DNA from: CAZIKF01 sp964539825
GTDB taxonomy: Bacteria > Muiribacteriota > UBA6191
Assembly: GCA_964539825.1 (NCBI GenBank)
Contig: CAZIKF010000005.1
Location: 1 to 64,000, forward strand
Direction: 5' to 3'
Length of the DNA stretch: 64,000 nt
This document shows positions 35,772-45,757 of the stretch, in pieces. How positions within the stretch are numbered: position 1 is the stretch's first letter; each line of letters opens with the position of its first letter. The position numbers and the translations under genes were made by a program. The notes under the pieces are model-generated. The model was not told the origin of the DNA. It saw only the letters and a list, made by a program, of their open reading frames with translations, and searched no databases.

Positions 35772-38072
35772 TCAAGAGCCTGAACTCTGATCCACTAATG
35801 CCAGAAGCAAGGCCTCGGGTGTGGCGGGTGTGCTCAAGCAGACCCGTCGCCTGGAACCCGTTGCGTAATAGAGAGCATCCTTAAGAGCAAGCCACACACT
35901 GATTCCAAGCATCAGGGGAGGTTCACCTACAGCTTTAGACCGATAAATTGTGTCTTCACGATTCTTGGAGTCCGCTTTAATTTTCACTCGAAAGTCCCGG
36001 GGGATATCCCGGCATGTAGGTATTTTATAGGTGGAGGGAGCGTGAGTCTTGAGATCACCATTTTTATCCCACCATAATTCTTCCATAGTTAACCAGCCCA
36101 CTCCCTGGATGAACCCGCCTTCGATCTGACCAAGATCAATGACCGGGTTTAAAGAATTTCCCACATCATGAAGAATATCACTTCTCTGCACTTTATATTC
36201 CCCGGTCAAAGTGTCCAGGGACACTTCAGAGACGCAGGCGCCATAGGCAAAGTAAAAGAAGGGACTTCCGCTGGCTTTTTCTCGATCATAAAAAATCTTA
36301 GGAGTCTGGTAAAACCCGGTACTTGATAGAGAAATCCGCTGATGGTATGCCAGGTTAATGAATTCATCGAAGCTAAAACTTTTTTCACCGGCCTGCACTT
36401 GATTGGGTAAAAACTTAATGTCCTCCGGTTGGAGCTCAAAATAATCTGCTCCGAACTGAATCAGTCTTTCTTTGATTGATCTGGCAGCCGCCTGGGCAGC
36501 TTTTCCATTTAGATCAGAACCAGAGGAAGCTGCTGTAGCAGACGTATTGGGTACTTTTGCTGTATTGGTGGCTGTGATCTTAATTCTGCCAACATCGACT
36601 TGAAATTCTTCCGCAACAACCTGGGCGACCTTGATGAAAAGCCCCTGGCCCATCTCGGTACCACCATGGTTCAAAGTTATGCTTCCATCCTTGTAGATGT
36701 GGATCAGAGCACCCGCCTGATTTAGAAAGGAAGTAGTGAAGGAAATTCCAAACTTTACAGGAGACAGGGCGAGTCCCCGTTTCACAATTTTTTGAGAACG
36801 ATTGAATTCCTCGATTTCTTTACGTCTCTTCAGATAGTTGGAACTCTCTACCAACTCATCGATAACCTCGGCTGAGATATTGTCCTCAACCTTTTGATGG
36901 TAAGGGGTAATGTTTCGCTCTTCTTTACCGTAGAGATTAATCCTCCGCACCTCAAGCGGATCAAGGGAACATTCTCTGGCTATTTCCTCCATAATGTTTT
37001 CAATTGCGATCATTCCCTGCGGGCCCCCAAACCCTCTGAACGCTGTATTGGAGACCAAATTTGTTTTACAGGCGAATCCGCGGATTCGGCAGTGCTCAAG
37101 AAAGTAAGTATTATCAGAATGAAAAAGCGCTCGATCCAAAATAGAGGAGGATAGATCGGCCACATTACCCGCACTACAGGCCAGGGTCATATCCAGAGCG
37201 TGAATCTTCCCCGCCTCATCAAAACCAACTTCATATTTGGCAAGAAAGGGATGACGCTTTCCAGTCATGATCATATCGTCATCACGATTAAGTCGAAGTT
37301 TGACAGGTCTGGAGGTTCTTTTGGCTATAAGCGCGGCACAGCATGCCATGATTGCAGGCTGGGTTTCTTTACCTCCAAAGCCTCCTCCCATTCGACGTAT
37401 TTCCACACTCACTGAGTGAAAGGGTATTCCCAGGGCTTCAGCAACAAGACACTGCACCTCTGTTGGATGCTGGGTTGAGCTATAAACTTTTATATCGCCA
37501 GCTTCAGTGGGAACGGCCATGGCGATTTGACCTTCAAGATAAAAGTGATCCTGTCCGCCGATTGACAATTCACCCTTAAGTCGTTTCGGAGACTTATTCA
37601 GAGCACTTAGTGCATCACCGTTTTGGAGAGTGTGCGGGACAGCTACATAAGACTCTCTGGCAAGTGCTTCCTCAATACTTAGAACTGGATCTAACTCTTC
37701 GAAATTGATTTTCACCAGATCAACCGCCCTGCGGGAAAGTTCATGGGTCGAAGCGGCTACTACAGCAACGGGCTGACCAATGTATTCCATGATTTCTTCC
37801 GCAAGGAGGGGTTCCCCTTTGAAAATAGGACCAATCTCGTTATGTCCCGGGATGTTGGCAGCAGTGCAAAAATCCACCACACCTTCCAAATTCAGCGCAT
37901 CCAGGGGATCAATAGACAGGATTTTTCCATGCGCTACCGGACTCATCACGATAGAGCCATGCAGGAGTTTCTCAGGTTCAGGAAGATCATCCACATATAG
38001 GGCTTCTCCACTTACGTGAAGCGCACCACTATCATGGGTGGACTGAGCGCCCACACCTCCCTTAACTGACAT
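35772..38072 (-). CDS. xdhB: Xanthine dehydrogenase molybdopterin subunit
   Basis: This is the large molybdopterin-binding subunit that oxidises hypoxanthine and xanthine to urate. The 766 residues carry the family motifs: GGGFGGKETQPAIMACCAAL, TAFRGFGGPQGM and LNHGGTEMGQGL. SSGSDLNGKAAQAAA follows, and KAVGEPPLMLG contains the catalytic glutamate. Cofactor contacts appear intact, so it should be active. It abuts xdhA with no gap. Substrate could in principle be another purine or aldehyde, but the XdhABC set favours xanthine. Confidence 0.9.
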   Translation of the reverse strand: MSVKGGVGAQSTHDSGALHVSGEALYVDDLPEPEKLLHGSIVMSPVAHGKILSIDPLDALNLEGVVDFCTAANIPGHNEIGPIFKGEPLLAEEIMEYIGQPVAVVAASTHELSRRAVDLVKINFEELDPVLSIEEALARESYVAVPHTLQNGDALSALNKSPKRLKGELSIGGQDHFYLEGQIAMAVPTEAGDIKVYSSTQHPTEVQCLVAEALGIPFHSVSVEIRRMGGGFGGKETQPAIMACCAALIAKRTSRPVKLRLNRDDDMIMTGKRHPFLAKYEVGFDEAGKIHALDMTLACSAGNVADLSSSILDRALFHSDNTYFLEHCRIRGFACKTNLVSNTAFRGFGGPQGMIAIENIMEEIARECSLDPLEVRRINLYGKEERNITPYHQKVEDNISAEVIDELVESSNYLKRRKEIEEFNRSQKIVKRGLALSPVKFGISFTTSFLNQAGALIHIYKDGSITLNHGGTEMGQGLFIKVAQVVAEEFQVDVGRIKITATNTAKVPNTSATAASSGSDLNGKAAQAAARSIKERLIQFGADYFELQPEDIKFLPNQVQAGEKSFSFDEFINLAYHQRISLSSTGFYQTPKIFYDREKASGSPFFYFAYGACVSEVSLDTLTGEYKVQRSDILHDVGNSLNPVIDLGQIEGGFIQGVGWLTMEELWWDKNGDLKTHAPSTYKIPTCRDIPRDFRVKIKADSKNREDTIYRSKAVGEPPLMLGISVWLALKDALYYATGSRRRVCLSTPATPEALLLALVDQSSGS

Positions 38073-39515
38073 CTACAATACCCCCGTCTGCATCCCGGGA
38101 GTCCCAGACTCCAGGAAAAATTTTCTAAGAAGATTTTTAGCCACCAGGCTTCGATACCGGGCACTGCCTCGAAAATCGGTCATTGGCTGAAAGTCCTGGT
38201 CAAGGAACTCAGCGGCCGCACAAACTTGCTCTTCATTCCAGGGTTTTCCCTCAAGGGCCTTTTCACACAGGCTAGCTCTTGCTGGCGTAGCGGCCATACC
38301 GCCAAACGCCACACGGACAGAACTGACACGTCCTCCTTCGAGAGAAACTCGTATCCCTGCGCAGAGAGTGGAAATATCCTGATCAAACCTCTTGGAGATC
38401 TTATAGGTTTTGAAAATTTCATCTGCCTTGAGAAGGGGAACTCTGATAGATTCCAGAATCTCGTCGGCTTTCATATTGGTCTGACGATACCCCACAAAAA
38501 ACTCTGAAAGCGGAACCGTCCTGGAACCATTTGCACTACAAAGATTTACCTCTGCGTCCAGGGCCAAGAGGGCGGGGGGAGAATCTCCTATGGGTGAAGC
38601 GTTGGCCAGGTTACCTCCAATAGTCCCCAGGTTTCTAATCTGCCGCGAACCTAGACGCAAAACAAGTTGTGCGAAGGCTGGGAAATGCTTTTCAAGAACC
38701 GCAAGGGCATCCGTGTATGTCACGGCGGAACCAATTCGTACTTCCGAGTCTGACTCTACGACCTTTTTGAGCTCGGAAACGTCTGACAAACAGATGATCG
38801 GGTCTAGCTTTTTACGCTGTTTTGTTACCTGTAATCCCAGGTCGGTGCCTCCGGCCAGAAGATATCCATCAGGATGCTCCTGGCGTAGCCTGCACAATTC
38901 CTGGACCGACCGTGGAATGTAAAACCTTCCTTTAGCGCTGCTCAGTTCAATCGTTTCCTCACTGCGCATAGACTTAAGGAGTTTAACTGTCTCAAGTTCT
39001 TGCTCACTGAAAAAATCAGGAGACCTTCGGACAACCATTTCCCTGGCCGCATCTAAAATGGTTCTATAGCCTGTACAACGGCAAAGATTTCCTACAAGCG
39101 CGTCCTCGGTGGACTCCATAGTCGGAGTTGGCTCTGATTTATAGAGCGCAAAGAGGGACATGATGAATCCTGGCGTACAAAATCCACACTGGGACCCATG
39201 TAAATCTACCATTGAGCTTTGTACCGGGTGGAGCTTGCAGGCACCGGATTTAAGGTCCTCGACGGTAATCAACTGCTTACCATCCAAACTGCCCAGAAAG
39301 ACCAGGCAGGAGTTCACTGCCCTGTAGCGAATTGATTCTCCATCCAAGTCTCCAACTACTACGGTGCAGGCACCACAATCCCCTTCGGCGCAGCCCTCTT
39401 TAGTCCCACAGAGTCTCTGTTCCACTCTCAAGTACTCAAGGACAGTAAGATTGGGATCAAAGGTGTTCAGGGTCTTTACCCTGCCACCAAGCAGAAAAGA
39501 AATGCTGGATTTCAT
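38073..39515 (-). CDS. xdhA: Xanthine dehydrogenase FeS/FAD subunit
   Basis: This small subunit passes electrons through two 2Fe-2S clusters to FAD and NAD+. The first cluster ligands are in EGCAEGDCGACTV, the second in QCGFCTPGF and GNLCRCTGYR. The FAD domain has LLAGGTDLGLQVTK and IRNLGTIGGNLANASPIGDS. The start at 39515 (MKSSISFLLGG) is preferred because it begins just before the ferredoxin domain; the frame runs 21 codons further upstream. Order xdhA-xdhB-xdhC is conserved. It is divergent from the FecR gene. Confidence 0.9.
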   Translation of the reverse strand: MKSSISFLLGGRVKTLNTFDPNLTVLEYLRVEQRLCGTKEGCAEGDCGACTVVVGDLDGESIRYRAVNSCLVFLGSLDGKQLITVEDLKSGACKLHPVQSSMVDLHGSQCGFCTPGFIMSLFALYKSEPTPTMESTEDALVGNLCRCTGYRTILDAAREMVVRRSPDFFSEQELETVKLLKSMRSEETIELSSAKGRFYIPRSVQELCRLRQEHPDGYLLAGGTDLGLQVTKQRKKLDPIICLSDVSELKKVVESDSEVRIGSAVTYTDALAVLEKHFPAFAQLVLRLGSRQIRNLGTIGGNLANASPIGDSPPALLALDAEVNLCSANGSRTVPLSEFFVGYRQTNMKADEILESIRVPLLKADEIFKTYKISKRFDQDISTLCAGIRVSLEGGRVSSVRVAFGGMAATPARASLCEKALEGKPWNEEQVCAAAEFLDQDFQPMTDFRGSARYRSLVAKNLLRKFFLESGTPGMQTGVL

Positions 39516-39633
39516 TCTCTCGCAGGACGCCTTTCGCGTGAGTCCTTTATAGGAAGCATAGCCACATTCTAAGGGCAACGGATTCGGATCGCAGTCTCAT
39601 GATATACTCTCCATGGCCTTTTGCAAAGGACGC

Positions 39634-39657
39634 GTCTTTGGTGGTCGCCACGAAGAC
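39634..39657. other. Hairpin between xdhA and the FecR-domain gene
   Basis: GTCTT and GGTG pair with CCAC and AAGAC around a GTCG loop, with one T-G pair in the middle. It lies in the divergent region between xdhA and the first FecR gene and could be an operator or part of a leader. No T-run follows, so it is not a typical terminator. Confidence 0.4.
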
Positions 39658-39704
39658 AGTGTCGATTCGAACACAACAGAGTCCTGCCAATAAGGGTTCT
39701 AGCC

Positions 39705-40643
39705 GTGTTACACACTAAGTATTCTTCCAAATCCCTTCTCTTTCTTTGTTTTTTAATCGGCTCTCCCTTATTCGGAGCACAGGCCACCATCGCTTACTTA
39801 AAGGGCGGAGCCTACATTGAGAAGGGCTTTGAAGTCCGCTCAGCCAGGGTAGGCTCGAAACTGAAGGGAGGGGAAATCTTGAAAGTCATGCAAGATTCGC
39901 AGGCCACTGTACGATTCAATTCAGGAGTATTAGTTAAAATATCTGAAACCTCACGCTTCGAAATCCAAAAGTCTGAGGAAAAATCTATGACTTCAGGGAT
40001 TCTTCTGTGGGCTGGAAGCCTATGGTGCTCAATTCGTGGATCTCTTAAGGGGGAAAGTTTTGAAATCACAACTCCCACAGCAACCGCGGGAGTGAGAGGT
40101 ACTGAGTTTGAGGTCGCTTATAATTCATCTTCCGAAGAGACAGAAATCATAGTCTCGGAAGGTGAGGTGTCTGTGGGTAATCTTCAAGGGAAAAGAATGC
40201 GTTTGCGCAAGGGCGAAATCCTGAGGATGGCCAGAAAGCGCGCGCGTCGGGTCATAGACGAAATGCGAATTTTAAATCGCCGTCTTCGAGCGGATTCCAT
40301 CCCTGATGAAAGGGGCGAAAAAGCAGCTAAAATTGCCCGGGAACGAGCCCGTAGACTACAGGGTAGAATTCAAAATTTACGAAGTAGAATCAAAAACAAG
40401 AAACCCCTTCAACGCTTAAATGAAATCGAAAAAAAGGTTGATCCGAACCAGGTTCGAGAGAAAGTCAGAGATCGACTGAAAGATCGCCGTAAAGATCGTC
40501 GTAAAGAGTTGAAAGATAGGCTAAAAGAGAAAGGAAAGGAGGCTTCGGAAAAAACCTCGAAACGCCGAAAACAAGTCAAGGAAAATGAAAGGGGAATCCG
40601 AAGCAAAATTCAGGAACGCAGGCTTAGAGAGAATGATCAATAA
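39705..40643 (+). CDS. Secreted FecR-domain protein with basic C-terminus
   Basis: FecR domains are periplasmic beta-helix-like modules, originally in iron-dicitrate signalling but common as stand-alone proteins in spirochaetes. This 312-residue form has a signal peptide (KSLLFLCFLIGSPLFGAQA). The FecR domain carries the family signature TPTATAGVRGTEFEV near residue 120. The last 110 residues are strongly basic and helical (RLQGRIQNLRSRIKNKK and beyond). The GTG start at 39705 has AAGGG about 9 nt upstream; longer frames run into the hairpin region. A second FecR gene follows downstream, suggesting duplication. Confidence 0.75.
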   Translation: MLHTKYSSKSLLFLCFLIGSPLFGAQATIAYLKGGAYIEKGFEVRSARVGSKLKGGEILKVMQDSQATVRFNSGVLVKISETSRFEIQKSEEKSMTSGILLWAGSLWCSIRGSLKGESFEITTPTATAGVRGTEFEVAYNSSSEETEIIVSEGEVSVGNLQGKRMRLRKGEILRMARKRARRVIDEMRILNRRLRADSIPDERGEKAAKIARERARRLQGRIQNLRSRIKNKKPLQRLNEIEKKVDPNQVREKVRDRLKDRRKDRRKELKDRLKEKGKEASEKTSKRRKQVKENERGIRSKIQERRLRENDQ

Positions 40644-40667
40644 TCTACTTCCAGTCACCCATCTGTC

Positions 40668-40697
40668 TTGTGAGCCCTCCTTTAGCAATGCTATACT
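40668..40697 (+). promoter_or_regulatory. Possible promoter for the large FecR/coiled-coil gene
   Basis: TTGTGA at 40668-40673 and TATACT at 40692-40697 are separated by 18 nt, about 100 nt upstream of the ATG at 40797. The -10 is near consensus. Confidence 0.45.
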
Positions 40698-40796
40698 TCA
40701 AATACCGGGAAATTCCCAGCCCATGGGAAGACAAAGACGTGAGGGATCGGTCAATACATCGAGTAGCCGATCAGAAATTCAGGAGGAGCAAACGAG

Positions 40797-43535
40797 ATGA
40801 GAGTTAGTCTACTCTTCTTAGCGCTGCTAATTGCTATTCCTCTACATGCGTCCATAGACAAAGGGTCCATAAAGTTTCTCAAAGGAAGAGCTTTTATTAT
40901 TCGCGGGGGTATTCAAACACTTCCAGCTAAACTTGGAGCGATTCTCAAAGCCGGAGATGTTCTTACCGTAGAAGAAGGCTCGCAGGTTTCAATTGAGCTT
41001 AAAAACACCGGTCTGATCAAAATCAGTGAAAAGACAAAGTTTGAGATTCCCGCCGCGGAAAAAGAGAAGGCAGGCACTTCCAAGTTAACTCTCTTTTTTG
41101 GAGGACTATGGGTTAAGGCCAGAAAGCTTCTCCAGGGAGAAAGTTTCGAAATTAAAACTCCCACGGCCACAGCCGGAGTACGAGGCACCGAGTTTGATGT
41201 GGGCTATGACCTTGATTCACAGACCATGGAAACAGCTGTGATCGAGGGAATGGTCTTTAATATGTCCCTCGATGGACAGGTATTCGAGCTCAATGCGGGC
41301 ATGGTCTCACAGGCTCTACCAGTTAGCCGGAAGGAATCGAGAGTCACAGTGAAGCGTGATCCCGTTAAGGTCGCCAGAAAGGCTCTAAGAGCAGCTGTCA
41401 TCGCAGACAATAACTCCAAGGCAGCCCGGCAAAGAGTGAGTAAGCAAAGACAGGCGGCTGAAAAGCGTATGCAAAGAGCCAAAAAAGAGGCCCTGGCAAT
41501 ACGTAAGAAGCAAGCTCTTGAGGCAAGGAAGAGGGCTGCTGAGCAAAGAAAGAAGGCCCGGGAAGAGGCTGAAAAGCGTAAGAAGAAGGCGAAGGAAGAC
41601 GCACTCAAAAAGAAAAAAATTCTAGAAGAGGCTAAAAGAAGGAAAGCCGAACTGCGTAAAAAATTAGCAGCACAGAAGGCAGCAGAAGCCAAGGCTCGCA
41701 AAGAGGCAGCGGACAAACGAAAGGCGGCTGAGAAAGAAAAGGCGGAGAAGAGGGACGCAAAGAAAAAGGCAGCGGCAGAAGCCCGCCGAAAAGCTGCTGA
41801 GGAACGATCTAAGAAGGCAGAGGCAAAAAAGCGGGCCAGAGCTGAAGCAAAGGCTCAGCAAAAGGCTCAGGCGGCTGCCAAGAAGCGAGCTCGGGCTGAA
41901 CAGATGGCTAAAGAAGCAGCCAGTGCAGAGGCCAGGAAAAAGGCTGCTGCGGAAGTGCGAAAACTCAAACAGGAGGAAGCACAGGCAAAGCAAGCGGCGC
42001 GGGCAGAAGCAGCCGCTAAAGCAAAGGCACAAAAAGAAGCACAGGTAGCCCAGGAAGTGGCAGCCAAAGCTGAGGCAAAGATAAAGGCGGAAGCACAGGC
42101 CGCCCAAAAAGCAGAGGCTGTAGCAAAGGCACAAGCACAAGCCGCGGCAAAGTCCCAGGCTCAGCAAGCCGAACAAGTACAAAAAGCAACTCAAAAACTT
42201 GAGCAGGAACTAAAGCAAATCCAGGCGGAGGAAACTCAGGCCAAGGAACAGATTCAAAAGGCCGAAGCACAGGCCCAGGAAGCCGAAGTACAGGCTGAAA
42301 AACTCGATCAGGAGGTAAAGCAAGAAGCGGTAGAGACTCAGAAAGCCGAGCAGGAAATCCAGGCTGTAGAGCAAGAGGTAAAGCAGGCAGATGACGAATT
42401 CCAGGTAATGAAGCAAGAGATCGAAGCCGAGAGAAAAATCGATGTAAATCCATTTGTGGGAATTTCCACCACCCCTACCCCAACAACTCCTGAAAAGGAA
42501 GAAGAGGCTGGGGAGAAGAAGGAGGAGCCAAAGGAAGAGGAGAAGAAGGAAGAAACTACTGAGGAAGAAAAGAAAGAGGAGACTACCGAAGAAGAAAAGA
42601 AGGAAGAGACTCCTGAGGAAGCCGAAGAAGAACCCAAGGAAGAGGCAAAAGTAGAAGAAACCGCAGAAGAGCAGACCGAGCAAGTAGCTGACGCTGAAGA
42701 AACCACCGAGGAACCAGAAGTAGCCCAGGAAGAGGAAGCAGTAACTGTAGAGGAGCAACCTACAGAAACAGTGGAAGATACAAATACCTCTGATCAACAA
42801 GCCGCGGCGGAGGAAGAGCGCCGCCAGCAAGCCATCGACGCAGAGTTAGAGCGATTGGCCCAACTTGAGGCTAACAACTCCGCCAAGGTACAGGAAATCC
42901 TGGCAGGATTAATCACAAAACAAGCCGAGCTAGTTCAGATTCATCAGCAGATCGCCACGCTGCTTCAAGATATTGCCAACAACCAGAGCCTCACAGACGA
43001 GCAGAAAGAGGAAAAGAGATTAGAAGTTCAAACTCTAAAGGCTCACTCTGCACAACTCTTTGATGAGGCTGGAAAAGATGAAAGCAGCCTCGCAGACCTC
43101 AACGCTAGCTCCGATCAAATCAATACCGCCATGAGCGATGTCATGGAACTTCAGGAAGCAAATTTTCTAGTACAAGAACTCTCGGAATCAAATCTCGTAG
43201 GAATTCAGATTAATTTTGCTGATATCTTTGGCTCTCGCCAGCAAATTCCTTCTACCCAAAAACTCAGAGTGCCCGTGCGCTATAAAAATCGGAACTTAAA
43301 GATTGAATTAGAAGCTAGAGAACTCAGAGATCACAAAAGAGTCCTGCAGATTATTGAAAAAGAACTGGAATTCCAGCTTCATCAAGAGTACTCCGCTCAA
43401 CAGGAAGTCCTCCGGCTAGAGGAGCTTCGCCGGTTACAGCAGGAGAGATTAAGGCAAAGACGTGAGAGTGATGTTCGACCCGCTACTGCGATCAGAGATG
43501 GACAGGGAACTCTGCTTCCTGTTCAGATCAGGTAA
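40797..43535 (+). CDS. Secreted FecR-domain protein with very long Ala/Lys/Glu-rich coil
   Basis: This 912-residue protein starts with a signal peptide (MRVSLLFLALLIAIPLHAS). Its FecR domain at about residues 24-160 has the signature TPTATAGVRGTEFDV, almost the same as in the upstream gene. Residues about 200-540 are an Ala/Lys/Glu/Gln-rich coiled coil like TolA. An acidic repeat of EEKKEETT units lies near residues 580-607. A helical C-terminus with a beta stretch (LRVPVRYKNRNLKIELEAREL) follows. The layout suggests a long envelope-spanning rod anchored by the FecR module. The ribosome site GGAGGAGC is strong. Confidence 0.8.
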   Translation: MRVSLLFLALLIAIPLHASIDKGSIKFLKGRAFIIRGGIQTLPAKLGAILKAGDVLTVEEGSQVSIELKNTGLIKISEKTKFEIPAAEKEKAGTSKLTLFFGGLWVKARKLLQGESFEIKTPTATAGVRGTEFDVGYDLDSQTMETAVIEGMVFNMSLDGQVFELNAGMVSQALPVSRKESRVTVKRDPVKVARKALRAAVIADNNSKAARQRVSKQRQAAEKRMQRAKKEALAIRKKQALEARKRAAEQRKKAREEAEKRKKKAKEDALKKKKILEEAKRRKAELRKKLAAQKAAEAKARKEAADKRKAAEKEKAEKRDAKKKAAAEARRKAAEERSKKAEAKKRARAEAKAQQKAQAAAKKRARAEQMAKEAASAEARKKAAAEVRKLKQEEAQAKQAARAEAAAKAKAQKEAQVAQEVAAKAEAKIKAEAQAAQKAEAVAKAQAQAAAKSQAQQAEQVQKATQKLEQELKQIQAEETQAKEQIQKAEAQAQEAEVQAEKLDQEVKQEAVETQKAEQEIQAVEQEVKQADDEFQVMKQEIEAERKIDVNPFVGISTTPTPTTPEKEEEAGEKKEEPKEEEKKEETTEEEKKEETTEEEKKEETPEEAEEEPKEEAKVEETAEEQTEQVADAEETTEEPEVAQEEEAVTVEEQPTETVEDTNTSDQQAAAEEERRQQAIDAELERLAQLEANNSAKVQEILAGLITKQAELVQIHQQIATLLQDIANNQSLTDEQKEEKRLEVQTLKAHSAQLFDEAGKDESSLADLNASSDQINTAMSDVMELQEANFLVQELSESNLVGIQINFADIFGSRQQIPSTQKLRVPVRYKNRNLKIELEARELRDHKRVLQIIEKELEFQLHQEYSAQQEVLRLEELRRLQQERLRQRRESDVRPATAIRDGQGTLLPVQIR
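42535..42625 (+). repeat. EEKKEETT-encoding direct repeats
   Basis: Three to four copies of a roughly 24-nt unit encode EEEKKEETT in the acidic part of the large FecR protein. Copies vary mostly at third positions. Confidence 0.75.
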
Positions 43536-43567
43536 AGTCCCAACTCTCGCAGAATCTGTCAGGTTAC

Positions 43568-44839
43568 TCAACTACCATTTGAATTACGCCTGATAACATC
43601 CTCGACGACTCTCAGGGTGCGTTCCCTATCTTCCTTCTCATCAGGACATTCCTTGAGCATTTGAAGGGGTAGATGCATCAGCTTGTTTGCCAGAGAGTCG
43701 GCCAGCCTGCGTAAGACTTCACGATCTCCCTCTTTAAGAGAAGCCGAGACTTTCGGAACCCACTTCTCCATCTCCTGATGAACCATCTCATCCTTCCACT
43801 TACCGATAGACTGGAAAGCTGGTACCAGATCCTGCTGATTGCACCACTGGAAAAAACTCGAGAATTCCTCCTCTATGATTCCTTCGGCCAGTGAAATCTG
43901 CTGTCGGCGCTCTTGGATATTCTCATCAACAATCCCTTTTAGATCATCAATATCGTAGAGAAACACTTTTGGGAACTTTCCCAGGGCTGGATCGAGACTG
44001 CGCGGAAGGCTAATGTCAATCAAGGCCAGAGTCTTAAAGCGTCGCTCTTGAATCAAACTTTGAACCTGTTCAGCGTCCAGGAGATATCCTGGTGTGGCTA
44101 CGGCACTAATCACCATGTCTACGTCAAAAAGTCTTTCTTTCAGGTGACTCAATGGGAGAGCAGTCCATCCATTTCTTTTACAAACTTCCTCAGCTCTCTG
44201 TGGGGTCCGGTTCATGAGGTAAATTTGTTCACAGCCCGATGATTGTAAATGTCGGCAGGCCAGAACTCCCATCTCCCCTGCTCCCACAACTAGAACACGT
44301 CGATCTCTAAGGTCCCCCAGGATTTTCTTACCTAATTCTACTGAAGCCTGGGAAATGGAAACCGCCCCCCGAGAAATACCTGTCTCGGTTCTTACTCTCT
44401 TCCCCCCTCTTACTGCCGTTTCAAAGAGCTTGTTTAAGAGCTTTCCAGTCCAACCCTGGTTTCTACAAACCTGGTACGCCTCTTTCACCTGTCCCAGGAT
44501 CTGGGATTCCCCGAGTACAATCGAGTCCAGGGAAGCCGTGACCTCCAAAAGATGACGGACACATTCTGTGTCGCGCTTGAAGTACATCGAAGAATCCAAC
44601 TCTGACCCTCGACCTGTAAAAAAACTCTTGATAGCTTGCAGAAGAGGCTTTTCATCTTCACTCTGTAGCGATATATAGCACTCCCATCGATTGCAGGTCT
44701 GTAAAATTATCAATTCTTCCACCGATGGCTCGAGCTTTTCATGAAGTCCGCTAGCTCGATTTGGATCCAGGAAAAAGTCCTCCAGAACCTGCATACTGGC
44801 TGTCTGATGACTCATTCCTAAAACACAGAGCATGTTCAT
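43568..44839 (-). CDS. hemA: Glutamyl-tRNA reductase
   Basis: HemA starts C5-pathway tetrapyrrole synthesis by reducing glutamyl-tRNA to glutamate-1-semialdehyde. Starting at 44839, the protein opens with MNMLCVLGMSHQTASMQ. The catalytic Cys is in TCNRWECY. The GESQILGQVKEAYQ motif and the NADPH-binding GAGEMGVLACRHL follow, with a helical dimerisation domain at the end. The open frame extends 53 codons upstream, but that part lies in the CcsA-like gene and does not match the family. It starts 2 nt after that gene's stop. Confidence 0.92.
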   Translation of the reverse strand: MNMLCVLGMSHQTASMQVLEDFFLDPNRASGLHEKLEPSVEELIILQTCNRWECYISLQSEDEKPLLQAIKSFFTGRGSELDSSMYFKRDTECVRHLLEVTASLDSIVLGESQILGQVKEAYQVCRNQGWTGKLLNKLFETAVRGGKRVRTETGISRGAVSISQASVELGKKILGDLRDRRVLVVGAGEMGVLACRHLQSSGCEQIYLMNRTPQRAEEVCKRNGWTALPLSHLKERLFDVDMVISAVATPGYLLDAEQVQSLIQERRFKTLALIDISLPRSLDPALGKFPKVFLYDIDDLKGIVDENIQERRQQISLAEGIIEEEFSSFFQWCNQQDLVPAFQSIGKWKDEMVHQEMEKWVPKVSASLKEGDREVLRRLADSLANKLMHLPLQMLKECPDEKEDRERTLRVVEDVIRRNSNGS

Positions 44840-44841
44840 TC

Positions 44842-45651
44842 TCAAACTGGGTGTCCCCCGATAAAGAAAAAGATGGCAAAACACTGAAGTAGATAAGCAA
44901 GAATGGCTATCCAGGCAAGCCTTCCTCCCACCATTCCAGACTCGTAGCGCACCTGGAAATAGAGCAGATAAATGAACCAGATAAGAATCATGATCCACTC
45001 CTGTCCACCCAGCTTGAGAAACATAGTCCCCCTGTGGTGATGACCAACCGCACCGCTTAAAATTGTCAGCGTCAGGAAGAAAAACCCCAACAGGGTGGTT
45101 CGATATCCCATCAACTCGAGAGGGTTCAGGGCTGGTAAACGATGAAAGATGAAATCGAATCTCTTGTTTTCCAGGCGATATTCCATAAGGAGATAAAGAA
45201 TGGAAGATACGAAGGAAAGAGTTAAGACAGAAAGAGCACCTAGAGATAAAAGCCCATGTGTGATTCCCATCAAACCTGTGCGAGGCGCCAGGGACAGGAC
45301 CTCACTAAGCTCCATCGAGGGCATTAAAAAAGTATAAGAACCCAGGGCGAGTAAGGGCATAAATAGAAAAAAACCCATCACATAGCGCAGGCTGAAGCTA
45401 GCCTGGCAAGCCAGGAACCCAATCATAACCAGCATCAACACGAGTGATAGTGAGGTTGTAGGATGGAAAAGGGGGAGTGTGCTGACAGAGCCAAGGAGCC
45501 AGCCGATGCTAAGCGCATGGACTACAATAGCCCCTTGCAAGGTAAAATTAGCTCCTATCTCAAGACCAATTTTCTGGGTATAAAAAGAAGAAAAAGAAAG
45601 AAGCAGAGCCAGGAAATAGATAAAGATACTTATTAAGAGAGCCTCGTTCAT
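44842..45651 (-). CDS. CcsA/HemX-like membrane protein
   Basis: This 269-residue protein has about eight membrane segments. Conserved histidines include HALSIGW and GAVGHHHRGT. The layout fits the CcsA/CcmC/HemX group that handles haem in cytochrome c maturation. A HemX-type gene next to hemA is a common pairing and is thought to modulate haem synthesis. No other Ccs genes are present. The assignment is to the superfamily; whether it acts in cytochrome c assembly or in HemA control is open. Confidence 0.78.
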   Translation of the reverse strand: MNEALLISIFIYFLALLLSFSSFYTQKIGLEIGANFTLQGAIVVHALSIGWLLGSVSTLPLFHPTTSLSLVLMLVMIGFLACQASFSLRYVMGFFLFMPLLALGSYTFLMPSMELSEVLSLAPRTGLMGITHGLLSLGALSVLTLSFVSSILYLLMEYRLENKRFDFIFHRLPALNPLELMGYRTTLLGFFFLTLTILSGAVGHHHRGTMFLKLGGQEWIMILIWFIYLLYFQVRYESGMVGGRLAWIAILAYLLQCFAIFFFIGGHPV

Positions 45652-45757
45652 AAAACCATATAGCCAGTCTTTCCTGTCTCACGCAAGAAGCATTCCCTTA
45701 AAGGACCCGTACCCTGTTGCCTAGAATCAGCGATCAATCTGGTAGAATAGAAGAAGT

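Noticed and set aside
41204..42830. Long minus-strand open frames opposite the FecR coil
   Set aside because: They mirror the Ala/Lys/Glu codon bias of the plus-strand gene and give low-complexity Ser/Leu/Phe sequences with no family.
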